A stretch of DNA of 64,000 nt from Arthrobacter horti (GTDB lineage Bacteria; Actinomycetota; Actinomycetes; Actinomycetales; Micrococcaceae), in assembly GCF_030731045.1 (NCBI RefSeq), contig NZ_JAVALS010000008.1, positions 55,121-119,120 of the forward strand. The letters run 5' to 3'. The position numbers and the translations under genes were made by a program. Numbering within the stretch: the first letter of the stretch is position 1; the number at the start of each line of letters is the position of its first letter. Positions 49,537 to 58,298 of the stretch are shown one piece after another. The notes under the pieces were generated by a model that made no database searches, was not told where the DNA came from, and saw nothing but the letters and a program-made list of their open reading frames with translations.

Positions 49537-50037
49537 TCAGACGGAGAGTTCCGCCTCGCGCGCCAAGAGGCTCTCCTTGACGGTCAGGCCCCAGCGGAAG
49601 CCGCCCAGGGACCCGTCGTTGCGCACGATCCGGTGACAGGGCACGAAGAGTGCCGCCGCATTGAACGCGCATGCACTCGCTGCCGCCCGTACCGCCTTGG
49701 GGTTACCTGCCGCGGACGCGTAGTCGGTGTAGCTGAGCGGGTGCCCGGCGGCGACCTCCCGCAGCACGTCCCAGGCGCGTTCGCGGAACGGTCCGGACTT
49801 CTGCCGCACCGGCACGGACATCGGTGCCGCGAGGTCGCCGTCGTAGTACGCCTGCACGGCGTCGCTCAGGGCCCCCAGGGTGGCGACCTCCGTCAGGCCG
49901 GCGGGCCGGAGGCTCGCGTGGACCTGCGGGAGCAACTCGTCCAGTTCTGCCGTCCAGCCGGCGGCGAGCACCGCGCCGTCCTGGGCGATCAGGGTGAAGG
50001 GCCCGTCGGGGGTGGTGAGGGTGGTGTAGTCAGCCAT
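49537..50037 (-). CDS. ogt: Methylated-DNA--protein-cysteine methyltransferase
   Basis: 166 residues. Removes O6-alkyl groups from guanine in a suicide reaction. Acceptor cysteine in the PCHRIVR motif with the preceding ACAFNAAALFV, and RAWDVLREVAAGHPLSYTDYA for the DNA-binding helix. The active form corresponds to AdaB of M. tuberculosis. ATG 50037 overlaps the end of the adaA-alkA gene as ATGGCTGA, so both are one transcript. Confidence 0.94.
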   Translation of the reverse strand: MADYTTLTTPDGPFTLIAQDGAVLAAGWTAELDELLPQVHASLRPAGLTEVATLGALSDAVQAYYDGDLAAPMSVPVRQKSGPFRERAWDVLREVAAGHPLSYTDYASAAGNPKAVRAAASACAFNAAALFVPCHRIVRNDGSLGGFRWGLTVKESLLAREAELSV

Positions 50038-51556
50038 GGTGGGCCGTCCTCTCGCTGTCATTCGATGGAGTCGTGGTGCTCCGGCGCGGGGCTGTCAGCG
50101 CCGCGCGCCAGAGGTGCAGAGTGGCGTAGGAGCGCCAGGGGGAGACCCCGGCGAAGGCCGGGTCCCCATCACCACCGATGCTGCGGATGCCATTGCGGAT
50201 CGCGGCATCGCCGGCCAGGAACACGTCCGGGGAGCCGAGCACGCGCATGGACAGGTATCCGACCGTCCACGGCCCGACTCCGGGCTGGGGGAGCAGCTTC
50301 GCGGCCAGGGTCTCCGGGGTGTCGCCGAAGCCGAAGTCCAGCTCTCCGGACGCCATCGCCGCGGTGACCTTCTGCAGAGAGCCGGTGCGCCGGGCAGGGC
50401 CGCGGAGCAGCTCCGGCAGCTTCTCAGCCAGTGCCGCCGGTGCGGGGAACAGCCGGGTGATGGCCTGTTCGGGATCTTCCGGCGACCTCTGAGCGGTAGG
50501 GGAGAACGGCTCGCCGCAGGCGCTCAGTCCCCCCAGCGCCGTGCGTGCCGCCGCCACGGTGATCTGCTGGCCCACCATGGCGCGGACCAGCATCTCCTGC
50601 GGGTCCAGCGCTCCCGGCAGCCGCATCCCGGGCAGGGCTCGCACCTGCGGCGCCAGCCGTGGATCGCCCTCCAGGACGCCGTCCACGGCTTCCGGATCCG
50701 CGTCCAGGTCGAAGAGCCGCCGCACGCGGGTGATCAGGGTGTGCAGGTCCTTCAGGGCGACGGAACGGATGGTCAGCTCGAGCGCGCCGCGCGTGAGCGA
50801 CACGCGGAAGTGCGCCACGCCATGCGGCAGCGCCAGTGCGCGCTCGTAGAAGTCCGGGCCGGCCAGTTCGACGCCTGGAATGGCACGGGCCGCCAGGAAG
50901 GCGAAGATCCCGGGTTCGAGCTCGCCGCGGTACGGCAGCCGGAGGCTGAGGCTTCCGGGCGTCTCCGGGACGGTGCGCCGCTGCGCCACCCGTTCGGCGG
51001 CCGGGGCCGTCGCGCGGAGCTGGCCCGGGGTGCGGTCGTAGACCTGGAGAACCGTCTCGTTGAACTGGCGGACGCTGTTGAAGCCGGAGGCGAAGGCGAC
51101 GTCGGCCACGCCCATCCGCGTGGACACCAGGAGCTGCCGTGCGGTCTGGGCGCGGGCCGCCCGTGCCAGGGCCAGCGGCCCCGCGCCCAGTTCCTGGGTG
51201 AGGATCCGGCCGAGCTGCCGCGTCGAGTAGCCGAGCCGAGCGGCCAGGGCGGGGACGCCGCCGTCGTCCACCACGCCGTCGTTGATGAGCCGCATGGCGC
51301 GCCCGGCGACGTCGGAGCGCACGTTCCAGGCAGGGGTTCCGGGGACGGCCTCCGGCAGGCAGCGCTTGCAGGCGCGGTAGCCGGACTCGTGTGCGGCGGC
51401 GGAGGTCTCGAAGAACTCGACGTTCTCCGGTTTCGGGGTCCGGGCGGGGCAGGACGGGCGGCAGTAGATGCCGGTGCTCTTCACCGCCGTGTAGAACTGG
51501 CCGTCGAAACGCGAGTCCCGCGTGTCGATCGCCCGGTAGCGCTGCCAGAAGTCCAT
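50030..51556 (-). CDS. alkA: AdaA-AlkA fusion: Ada regulator and 3-methyladenine glycosylase
   Basis: 508 residues. N-terminal Ada zinc domain with four cysteines (IYCRPSCPAR ... YRACKRCLPE), which accepts methyl groups from phosphotriesters; AraC-type DNA-binding domain at ~90-185 (LGYSTRQLGRILTQELG, VADVAFASGFNSVRQFNE); then AlkA N-domain and HhH-GPD glycosylase from ~200, with the LLPQPGVGPWTVGYLSMR hairpin and catalytic Asp in FLAGDAAIR. The AdaA-AlkA fusion followed by ogt matches the M. tuberculosis ada operon. Expected to sense methylation and activate its own promoter. ATG 51556; an extension to 51817 has no similarity. Confidence 0.94.
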   Translation of the reverse strand: MDFWQRYRAIDTRDSRFDGQFYTAVKSTGIYCRPSCPARTPKPENVEFFETSAAAHESGYRACKRCLPEAVPGTPAWNVRSDVAGRAMRLINDGVVDDGGVPALAARLGYSTRQLGRILTQELGAGPLALARAARAQTARQLLVSTRMGVADVAFASGFNSVRQFNETVLQVYDRTPGQLRATAPAAERVAQRRTVPETPGSLSLRLPYRGELEPGIFAFLAARAIPGVELAGPDFYERALALPHGVAHFRVSLTRGALELTIRSVALKDLHTLITRVRRLFDLDADPEAVDGVLEGDPRLAPQVRALPGMRLPGALDPQEMLVRAMVGQQITVAAARTALGGLSACGEPFSPTAQRSPEDPEQAITRLFPAPAALAEKLPELLRGPARRTGSLQKVTAAMASGELDFGFGDTPETLAAKLLPQPGVGPWTVGYLSMRVLGSPDVFLAGDAAIRNGIRSIGGDGDPAFAGVSPWRSYATLHLWRAALTAPRRSTTTPSNDSERTAHHG

Positions 51557-51571
51557 GGCTCCATTCTGGCA

Positions 51572-51607
51572 GTTTCCGGACATCAATGGTGGCGGTTTTC
51601 GGACATC
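51572..51607. promoter_or_regulatory. 13-bp direct repeat in the adaA/mpg divergent promoter
   Basis: GTTTCCGGACATC (51572-51584) and GTTTTCGGACATC (51595-51607) differ by one base and begin 23 bp apart. They lie between the divergent starts of adaA-alkA and mpg and are a candidate binding site for the methylated Ada domain/AraC protein. Confidence 0.55.
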
Positions 51608-51628
51608 GCAGTGGGCGCCGCCGGGTGG

Positions 51629-51641
51629 TAGCGTGCGGACC
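51629..51641 (+). promoter_or_regulatory. Leaderless promoter -10 of mpg
   Basis: TAGCGT at 51629-51634, seven bases, then ATG 51642. Confidence 0.5.
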
Positions 51642-52349
51642 ATGGCCGGCCCGCACTCCGAGAACAGCCCGCGCTCTGAGAACAGAACAGCGCGCTGGCT
51701 GGCGCCCGGGGAGATCCGGGAGCTGCTCAGCGGCGACCCGGTGGAGCTGGCGCCGCGGCTGCTGGGTGCGGTCATCAGCCACACGACGCCGGAGGGCACG
51801 GTCGCTGTCCGTCTCACCGAACTGGAGGCCTACCGGGGCCCACGGGACTCCGGTTTCCCGGACCCCGGAGCGCACAGCTACCGGGGGAAGACCGCCCGGA
51901 ACGCGCCGATGTTCGGCCCGCCCGCCCACCTGTACTGCTATTTCACCTATGGGATGCACTACTGCGTCAACATGGTGTGCTGGCCGGACGGCCGGGCCGG
52001 CGGGATCCTGATGCGCGCCGGGGTGGTCCAGGACGGTCTGGAGCTCGCACGGTCCCGGCGGCCATCCTCCCGCAAGGACATCCAGCTGGCGCAGGGACCC
52101 GCGCGTCTGGCCTCCTGCCTGGGCCTCACGACGGCGGAGTCCGGGCGGGACCTCCTTGCGGCGCCGCTGGCGCTCGCGGTTCCCCGGACGGCTCTGATGC
52201 ACGACGCCGGCCTGGGGGCGGGTGTGCGCTCCGGCCCGCGCGTCGGGGTCTCGGGCGAGGGCGGCGGCCCCGCGTACCCGTGGCGCTTCTGGGTGGACGG
52301 GGAGCCCAGTGTGTCCCCGTACCGCGCGGCGAAGGCCCGCACGCGCTGA
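51642..52349 (+). CDS. mpg: DNA-3-methyladenine glycosylase, Mpg/AAG family
   Basis: 235 residues. Excises alkylated purines and hypoxanthine. Family sequence LAPRLLGAVISHTTPEG, VRLTELEAYRGPRDSG (catalytic Glu), and YCYFTYGMHYCVNMV with the intercalating tyrosine. Divergent from adaA-alkA across a short shared promoter, so it may belong to the same adaptive response. Starts upstream of 51642 exist in frame but overlap the operator region. Confidence 0.93.
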   Translation: MAGPHSENSPRSENRTARWLAPGEIRELLSGDPVELAPRLLGAVISHTTPEGTVAVRLTELEAYRGPRDSGFPDPGAHSYRGKTARNAPMFGPPAHLYCYFTYGMHYCVNMVCWPDGRAGGILMRAGVVQDGLELARSRRPSSRKDIQLAQGPARLASCLGLTTAESGRDLLAAPLALAVPRTALMHDAGLGAGVRSGPRVGVSGEGGGPAYPWRFWVDGEPSVSPYRAAKARTR

Positions 52350-52364
52350 ACCGCCGTCAGACGC

Positions 52365-52402
52365 AAGGAAGGGCCGGACCACGAATGGTCCGGCCCTTCC
52401 TT
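52365..52402. terminator. Bidirectional terminator between mpg and the deaminase gene
   Basis: Perfect 17-bp stem (52365-52381 with 52386-52402), CGAA loop, followed by T residues on the plus strand; convergent genes on either side. Confidence 0.9.
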
Positions 52403-52451
52403 TCGCAGGATGGCGTCCCGGGATCAGCTCCCTGGGATCACGTGCGCTGGA

Positions 52452-52946
52452 TCAGTTCTGGGCGTTGAGCGCCTGGAACTCGGTCCAGATGGACGCGCAG
52501 TCCTCGCGGCCCTCACCGAGGTGCACCATGTCCAGGGTGGACGTGTCGCTCCCGTCGAGGTAGTTGCGCAGGTGCATGTCACTGAACCCGTTGTCACCGG
52601 CATCCACGTGGGTGGAGGCGTAGTAACAGGTCTTGATCCCGGCCCACATCATGACGGCCACGCACATGGGGCACGGCTCGCACGTCGCGTACATGACGCA
52701 GTCCGAGAGATCCAGCGTGTTCAGCTTCTTGCAGGCCTCGCGGACGGCCACCATCTCGGCGTGGCCGGAGATGTCCGTCTCACGCAGCACGGTGTTCCCG
52801 AGCGCCACGACGATCTCGCCCTCGCTGTTGACCAGCGTGGCGCCGAACGGACCGCCATCGCCGGCACGCATGCCGGCCAGGGTGACCTCGACGGCCGGGC
52901 CGAAGTAGCCGTCCAGGACTTCCGCGGAGGGAAGAGTGTGAGTCAT
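52452..52946 (-). CDS. Nucleobase deaminase, guanine deaminase-like
   Basis: 164 residues. Zinc-dependent cytidine-deaminase fold with H-A-E in GHAEMVAVREACKKL and P-C-x2-C in CEPCPMCVAVMMWAG. The GGPFGATLVN start and HVDAGDNGFSD (conserved Asp) align with B. subtilis guanine deaminase GuaD rather than with tRNA deaminase TadA, but the C-terminal substrate tail differs. Last gene of the operon with an NCS1 permease, which suggests an imported purine or related heterocycle. AAGGA precedes ATG 52946. The true substrate is unknown. Confidence 0.82.
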   Translation of the reverse strand: MTHTLPSAEVLDGYFGPAVEVTLAGMRAGDGGPFGATLVNSEGEIVVALGNTVLRETDISGHAEMVAVREACKKLNTLDLSDCVMYATCEPCPMCVAVMMWAGIKTCYYASTHVDAGDNGFSDMHLRNYLDGSDTSTLDMVHLGEGREDCASIWTEFQALNAQN

Positions 52947-52975
52947 TGTTCTTTCCTTGCGTTAGAAGTGGAGCC

Positions 52976-54478
52976 TCAGGACGCCGAAGACCGGCGGGCG
53001 GAGAGCGTCAGCAGGGTGTAGCCCACGAAGCCGATGAACAGACCGGAGAAGAACGCGAGGTTCTTCACCTGGACCAGGAAGTCCACGTCCTTGAACACGG
53101 TGCCCGCCATCGTGACCACGAAGCTCACGATCAGCACGCCGAGGGCGCGCCAGTTGTAGGCGGGCAGCGAACCCTTCTCCCCACCCTTGTAGTCCGCGTA
53201 GATGCCGTCCAGGTCCAGGGTCTGCTTGCGCTCCACGAAGTAGGACGCCAGCATGATGCCGAGGATCGGGCCGAACATCGAGCCGATGAAGGAGTAGAAG
53301 AGGAAGAGCACGTCCGTGTTGGACACGAACAGCCATGGCAGCATCAGCGTGCCGATGATCGCGGCGAGGATCGCACCGCGGTTCACGGTGAAGGCCTTCG
53401 GCATCTGGGCGGTCAGCTGGAGGCCGGCCGGCAGCATGTTGCCGAAGACGCAGAACGCGATCGCGCCCACGTTCATCGCCAGGATCAGCAGCACCACCAC
53501 GAACGGGTTGCCGATCGAGTTGATGGCTTCGACGAACACGCCGGGGCGGTTGATGTCGAAGTGACCGTTCGTGGCCACCTGCAGCGACGCCATGAAGGAC
53601 ACCACCACCAGCGTGAACAGCACGTAGGAGCCGAGCACGCCGATCGGGAATCCGATCATGGGGGCCTTCAGAGTCTTCGCGTTCCGGGTGTAGTCGCCTG
53701 TGTTGACAATCGGCCCGGCCCAGTTCGAGACGAGCGCGGAGACGCAGCTGATGAAGATCAGCGGGGTGACCGGCGTGTTCACGGCCTGGAAGCTGAACAC
53801 GTTGCCGAAGCCGCCGGCGTTGACCACGGCGAGGACCACCGCGATCACCACCAGGATGAAGACCGCCGGGTTGGCCCAGTTGCTGAACTTGCCCAGGAAC
53901 TTCTGCCCGCCCAGGAACAGCGCCACCGTGATCACCCAGGTGATCGCGTAGGAGATCGCCGTCGGGATCGGCAGGCCGAGGATGTCGGCACCGCCCCCGA
54001 TGTTCTTGAACCCCGGGAAGATGGTCTCGAACACCACGTCGAACGCGGAGGCCGAGGACACCGTGGTGATCCCGAAGAAGGCGAAGCCGGCGATGATGCC
54101 ACGGACCCAGGTGGGCACCAGGGCACCTTTGTGACCGAAGGCCTCACGCAGCTGCATGGCGAACGGGACACCGTACTTCGCGGCGGCCTGTCCGTTGAGG
54201 ATGTAACCGACCGAGACGATCACCGCGGAGAGCATGATCGCGGCGACCACCTGCCAGGCGTTCAGGCCGAGGGCGAAGAAGCCGATGACCGTGAAGTAGG
54301 ACAGGATGTTGTGGATCGGGCCCATCCAGACGGTGATGAACTGCGGGACTTTCCAGCCGCGGTCTTTGGGGCGGATGGGCAGCACGTCGTCGGCGTAGCC
54401 GCTCGCGCGGTACCGCTCCACCGCCTCCTGTCCCGGATCGATCATCTCAGGGGCCTCGGCGAGGCCCCCTTCACTCAT
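52976..54478 (-). CDS. NCS1-family nucleobase/hydantoin-type permease
   Basis: 500 residues with about twelve membrane segments. NCS1 features: N-terminal PKDRGWKVPQFITVWMG, helix 1 and 6 breaks (VSSASAFDVVFETIFPG; FISCVSALVSNWAGPIVNTGDY), typical of cytosine, purine, allantoin or hydantoin carriers driven by Na+ or H+. Start ATG 54478 overlaps the stop of the DUF1116 gene (ATGA). It presumably brings in the substrate handled by the operon. Confidence 0.9.
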   Translation of the reverse strand: MSEGGLAEAPEMIDPGQEAVERYRASGYADDVLPIRPKDRGWKVPQFITVWMGPIHNILSYFTVIGFFALGLNAWQVVAAIMLSAVIVSVGYILNGQAAAKYGVPFAMQLREAFGHKGALVPTWVRGIIAGFAFFGITTVSSASAFDVVFETIFPGFKNIGGGADILGLPIPTAISYAITWVITVALFLGGQKFLGKFSNWANPAVFILVVIAVVLAVVNAGGFGNVFSFQAVNTPVTPLIFISCVSALVSNWAGPIVNTGDYTRNAKTLKAPMIGFPIGVLGSYVLFTLVVVSFMASLQVATNGHFDINRPGVFVEAINSIGNPFVVVLLILAMNVGAIAFCVFGNMLPAGLQLTAQMPKAFTVNRGAILAAIIGTLMLPWLFVSNTDVLFLFYSFIGSMFGPILGIMLASYFVERKQTLDLDGIYADYKGGEKGSLPAYNWRALGVLIVSFVVTMAGTVFKDVDFLVQVKNLAFFSGLFIGFVGYTLLTLSARRSSAS

Positions 54479-55899
54479 GCGGAGATCCGCTCGGAGAGGC
54501 TCAGGAGGGCCTTCTGGAACGCCTCGACGGGCGGGTGGGTGATGCCCGCGCCGATCATGCCGATGCCCGGCTCCTTGTGGGCGATCGCGGTGTTGATGAT
54601 GGGCAGGATGCCGGTCTCCATCACCTTGCGGACGTCGATGCCGCTGGGGACGCCCATGAAGTCGAGCGCCGGGATGGTGATGTTCGGGTTGTTGCCGGTG
54701 GTGATGTCGTTCATGGTGCGCGAGTAGCCCATGGCCTCTTCGACGGTGCCGCCGACGAGGGCGACGATCGCGGGGGCCGCGGCCATGGCGAAGCCGCCGA
54801 TGCCGAAGGTCTCGGTGATGGCCGAGTCGCCCATGTCCAGACCGGAGTCGTCACGGGTGTAGCCGGCGAACATCGGGCCGATGACCTCCTGCGCGGGGCC
54901 GGTGAACCACTGGCCTCCGGTGCCGGAGACGCGGATGCCGAAGTCGACGCCGTTGCGGGCCATCGTGGTGACCACGGTGGAGTTCTCGATGCCGTTGGCG
55001 GCATCCATGGACGCCTTGGCGGCCACCATCCAGGTCGGGCCGGAGAAGTAGTCCGACGACGCGACGAAGTCGAAGACCTCGCGCTTCTCCTTCGTGGTGA
55101 AGTCCGTCTCCAGGATGTACGGGGCCAGGGCCTGGATCAGCAGGGTGGTGCCGGCCACGTTGCGGTTGTGCGCCTCGTCGCCCATGTGCAGGGCCTGGGA
55201 GAGCATCAGACGCAGGTCCAGGCCGTCGGTGTTGAGCTCCATGGCGCCTGCGAGCACCGGGCCGAACACATCGCGCATCCAGTTCAGGCGGTCGATGACC
55301 GACTGGTCGTTCGCGCCGAAGCGGAGGATCTTGGAGAGCTGCTCGGACAGGTTGGTGTAGGCGGTGTTGCCGTAGGTGCGGTTGGTGACCTTGTGCACCC
55401 ACATGCTCGCACTGGTCACACCGGCCATGGAGCCGACCGACTGGTGCTCGTGGCACGGGGAGAACGTGATTTCACCGGAGGAGGCGAGCTCAAAGGCCTC
55501 GTCGAGGTCCTTGGCCAGGCCTTCGAAGACCAGAGCGCCGGTCACGGCGCCCTTCATGGGGCCGGACATGCGCGGGAACCCGATCGGCGGGCCGGAGTGC
55601 AGGATGGTGGTCTTGGTCATCCCGGGGACGGCGTCGATCGCCTGGCCGAAGCCCTCCAGGAACGGCTGGGAGCCGAGGATGCGCTCCAGGGCGACCTGGT
55701 TGGCTGCGTCGATCTTCTCGGCGACGGCCGGGTCCTCGAGGCGGCTCAGCGCGGCGATGACCTCGGGGTCGCCGCCACCCGGCGGGGTCCAGTCCATCAG
55801 CACGGGCTCGACGCCCTGGGTCTTCAGATCGGCTGCGAACATGTCGAGGCCGAGGTTGATCGGCTTCAGGCTTGCGGAGAACAGATCGTTGACGCTCAT
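54475..55899 (-). CDS. DUF1116 protein, YlbE/AllG-like
   Basis: 474 residues, soluble. Matches the YlbE/DUF1116 pattern: HSGPPIGFPRMSGPMKGAVT, GEITFSPCHEHQSVGSMAG, MGDEAHNRNVAGTTLL, FGIGGFAMAAAPAIVALVGG. E. coli AllG (YlbE) is a subunit of oxamic transcarbamylase, with AllF (FdrA) and AllH, in allantoin use. Start overlaps the fdrA stop (TGATG). The carbamoyl-transfer role is inferred from the homologue; the amine or amide acceptor here is unknown. Confidence 0.85.
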   Translation of the reverse strand: MSVNDLFSASLKPINLGLDMFAADLKTQGVEPVLMDWTPPGGGDPEVIAALSRLEDPAVAEKIDAANQVALERILGSQPFLEGFGQAIDAVPGMTKTTILHSGPPIGFPRMSGPMKGAVTGALVFEGLAKDLDEAFELASSGEITFSPCHEHQSVGSMAGVTSASMWVHKVTNRTYGNTAYTNLSEQLSKILRFGANDQSVIDRLNWMRDVFGPVLAGAMELNTDGLDLRLMLSQALHMGDEAHNRNVAGTTLLIQALAPYILETDFTTKEKREVFDFVASSDYFSGPTWMVAAKASMDAANGIENSTVVTTMARNGVDFGIRVSGTGGQWFTGPAQEVIGPMFAGYTRDDSGLDMGDSAITETFGIGGFAMAAAPAIVALVGGTVEEAMGYSRTMNDITTGNNPNITIPALDFMGVPSGIDVRKVMETGILPIINTAIAHKEPGIGMIGAGITHPPVEAFQKALLSLSERISA

Positions 55900-57446
55900 C
55901 AGTTGTCACCCTTCGCGACGAATTCGCGGGCCAGCAGCCCGAGGTTGGTGGAGGAGGAGGCGATGGTCACGCCGGCGGCTTCGAGCTGGGCGACCTGGCC
56001 TGCGAACGCCGGGGTGTCCAGGTCGGTGCCGAGCACGTAGCCGAGGATCTCCAGGTGCTGACCACGGGCGGCGGCCTTGGCCTTGGCCTCGGTGATCGCC
56101 GGGATGGTCACGCCGACCGGGTCTTCGTGTGCGCCGAAGCCGAGGACGAAGTCCATGGCGATGACGCCGACGCTCGGGTCGTCGGCTTCCTGGACGATGC
56201 GCTGCAGACGCAGCGACGGGTCGATCATCGGGTGCGGACGGCCGTTGGTGAAGTCGTCGTCGCCCATGTCGAGGAAGGTGTGCTCGCGGGAGGCATCCAT
56301 CGCGCCGATCTTGTAGTCGGCGTTCTTCTGGATGTTGGAGTACACGTTCTCGTACTTGTCGAGGGCCGCGAACATGGACTCATCACAGAGCGTGCCGCCG
56401 CAGAACAGGCCGCGGATGTACTTCTGCTCGGGGGCGAGCTTGGCGCGCACCTCCTCGACCAGCGGGATGTTCAGCGGGTGCTTGTCCAGGGTGGACTCGT
56501 CGATGCCACTGGCGACGACGGCGGCGATGGCCAGCGGCTTGGAGCCCTGGACGATCGTCACGTTGTCGTAGCCGGACTCGGTGCGGTCGGAGCCGAGGAA
56601 GGTCACGAACACCGGCTTGGACGCGGCGCCGGCGACGGCGAGCACCTTCTCGGCGACCTCCTCTGCCGGGGGCTTGGAGATGATGACGATGACCTTGGTC
56701 TCCGGGTCGGCGTCGAGGGCGTTGATGCCGTCGATCATGGAGATGCCGCCGATTTCGGTGGACAGGTCGCGGCCGCCGGTGCCGATCAGCTGGGACACAC
56801 CGCCGCCGAAGTCGTGGATCCGGACGGAGAGCTCCTGGCTGCCGGTGCCGGAGGCGCCGACGATGCCGATGTTGCCGCGGCGGACCGCGTTGGAGAACGC
56901 CAGGCCGACGCCGTTGATGATCGCGGTGCCGCAGTCCGGCCCCATCACGATCAGGCCCTTCTCGTGGGCGAGGTTCTTCAGGGACAGCTCGTCCTCGACG
57001 GACACGTTGTCGGAGAAGATCATGACGCTCTTGTCCGCGTTCAGCGCCTTGCGGGCCTCACGGGCGGCGAAGGCTCCGTTGACGGAGATCAGCACGAAGT
57101 TGCTGTCCGGGGCCTCGGCGAACGCACTGTCCAGGGTGCGGTAGCGGGTCTCGGTGGCCTCGCCGGCCTTCTTGTCCTTGCGGGCCAGGATGTCGTTGAC
57201 GGACGCGATCGCGGCCTCAAGGGTGTCCTCGGATGCGTCGATCACGATCATCAGATCGCTGGGCTTGGCCTCGTCGATCGCGGGGTCCTGGACGCCGACG
57301 TTGAGCAACACCTCCTTGTTCATCGGGGTCGCCATGCCCAGCAGCGCCTGGGTGACGCCCTCGACGGCGTTCGCCTTCGTGCTCATGGACATGAGTGAGA
57401 CGGAGTCGAGGTAGGTGTTCTTCCTGATGTCGATGTGCCTGCTCAT
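55899..57446 (-). CDS. fdrA: FdrA/AllF-like acyl-CoA synthetase-fold protein
   Basis: 515 residues. Two Rossmann/flavodoxin-like domains related to the succinyl-CoA synthetase alpha and beta fold: GLIVMGPDCGTAIINGVGLA, GNIGIVGASGTGSQELSVRI, GRDLSTEIGGISMIDGI and the second half RGLFCGGTLCDESMFAAL. The phosphohistidine of true CoA ligases is not evident. E. coli FdrA (AllF) forms oxamic transcarbamylase with AllG and AllH; AllH (DUF2877) is missing here. AAGGGAAAACTG lies before ATG 57446. Confidence 0.88.
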   Translation of the reverse strand: MSRHIDIRKNTYLDSVSLMSMSTKANAVEGVTQALLGMATPMNKEVLLNVGVQDPAIDEAKPSDLMIVIDASEDTLEAAIASVNDILARKDKKAGEATETRYRTLDSAFAEAPDSNFVLISVNGAFAAREARKALNADKSVMIFSDNVSVEDELSLKNLAHEKGLIVMGPDCGTAIINGVGLAFSNAVRRGNIGIVGASGTGSQELSVRIHDFGGGVSQLIGTGGRDLSTEIGGISMIDGINALDADPETKVIVIISKPPAEEVAEKVLAVAGAASKPVFVTFLGSDRTESGYDNVTIVQGSKPLAIAAVVASGIDESTLDKHPLNIPLVEEVRAKLAPEQKYIRGLFCGGTLCDESMFAALDKYENVYSNIQKNADYKIGAMDASREHTFLDMGDDDFTNGRPHPMIDPSLRLQRIVQEADDPSVGVIAMDFVLGFGAHEDPVGVTIPAITEAKAKAAARGQHLEILGYVLGTDLDTPAFAGQVAQLEAAGVTIASSSTNLGLLAREFVAKGDN

Positions 57447-57467
57447 CAGTTTTCCCTTCGGGAGGTC

Positions 57468-58076
57468 TTAGGCCAGGTGGCGTTCGAGGATGGAGACGAT
57501 TTCGGTGTAGCCCTTTTCGCGGGCCAGTTCGATGGGGGGAACGCCCCACTTGTCGGGCATGCCGGGCTTGGCGCCGTGCTGCAGGAGCAGCCCGACGAGT
57601 TCCTGGCGGACGGGGCCGCCGTCGCCGAGGATGATCGTTTCGATCAGCGCGGTCCAGCCGAGGTTGTTCGTCAGGTTGACGTTGATACGGGTGTTCTCGA
57701 GCAGGTAGCGGACCAGCTCAAGGTAGCCCTTCTCAGCGGCGGGGGTCAGGCCGTTGCCGCCCATGCGGGTCAGGGCCTTGAGGTCGGTGCCGGCCTCGAC
57801 CATGATCTTGACCAGTTCGAGCTGGTCGTTGATGCAGCCGTGAAGGAACGGGTTGGCGCAGATCTGGTCCTGAGCGTCGATGTCGACGCCCTCGGCGATG
57901 AGGGCGCGGACGACGTCGAGGTGGCCGGCGCGTGCGGCGCGCAGGATCGCGGTGGCCTCTTCACGGTCGACGGCGTTCTTGTCGGCGCCGTTGGCCAGTG
58001 CGGCCTTCACGGCGTCGAGATCGCCCGCGGCCGCGGCTTCCAGGTACGTCTCGTCCACGGTACGGGTGTCGAGCAT
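57468..58076 (-). CDS. Ankyrin-repeat protein, first gene of the fdrA operon
   Basis: 202 residues, about six ankyrin repeats from residue 8 to the end (for example AAAAGDLDAVKAALANGAD, AARAGHLDVVRALIAEGVD, AAEKGYLELVRYLLE, AREKGYTEIVSILERHL). No signal peptide or catalytic domain. It precedes fdrA by 21 bp and shares its transcript, so it probably serves as scaffold or subunit of the FdrA-DUF1116 complex, possibly in place of AllH. ATG 58076 has AAGGAG six bases before it; the longer frame to 58283 covers operator sequence. Confidence 0.85.
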   Translation of the reverse strand: MLDTRTVDETYLEAAAAGDLDAVKAALANGADKNAVDREEATAILRAARAGHLDVVRALIAEGVDIDAQDQICANPFLHGCINDQLELVKIMVEAGTDLKALTRMGGNGLTPAAEKGYLELVRYLLENTRINVNLTNNLGWTALIETIILGDGGPVRQELVGLLLQHGAKPGMPDKWGVPPIELAREKGYTEIVSILERHLA

Positions 58077-58157
58077 GGGGTACTCCTTCGTGATTCCTGC
58101 TGAATCGTTCCTCGGCCGCCAGGCCGTGTTGCTGTTTGGTATCCGAAAGTTGGCGCA

Positions 58158-58175
58158 CGTGGCGTCGACGCCACG
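58158..58175. promoter_or_regulatory. 18-bp palindromic operator candidate
   Basis: CGTGGCGTCGACGCCACG is a perfect palindrome 82-99 bp upstream of the ankyrin gene, inside the expected 5' leader or promoter of the minus-strand operon. The regulator is not in the window. Confidence 0.6.
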
Positions 58176-58290
58176 GCATGGTCGATGACCTATGTGACGT
58201 CCTGCTATTGAATATACGCCTGTTTTGTGGTTCTTTCCGATCCAGGTGGGGTCGCGACCGCGCCTCAACGTGACGCGGATCACTTTGTTA

Positions 58291-58298
58291 GGTATACC
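58291..58298. promoter_or_regulatory. GntR/FadR-like operator core GGTATACC
   Basis: GGTATACC within TTAGGTATACCATT resembles FadR-subfamily GntR sites (TNGTNTACNA). A single 8-bp core, so support is modest. Confidence 0.4.

Noticed and set aside
52452..52946. tRNA adenosine deaminase TadA
   Set aside because: The GGPFGA start and the HVDAGDNGFSD segment match guanine deaminase-like proteins, and the gene lies in a transport/catabolic operon.
55899..57446. FdrA as a genuine succinyl-CoA synthetase
   Set aside because: The fold is shared, but the phosphohistidine motif is not evident and the partner is DUF1116, not SucC.
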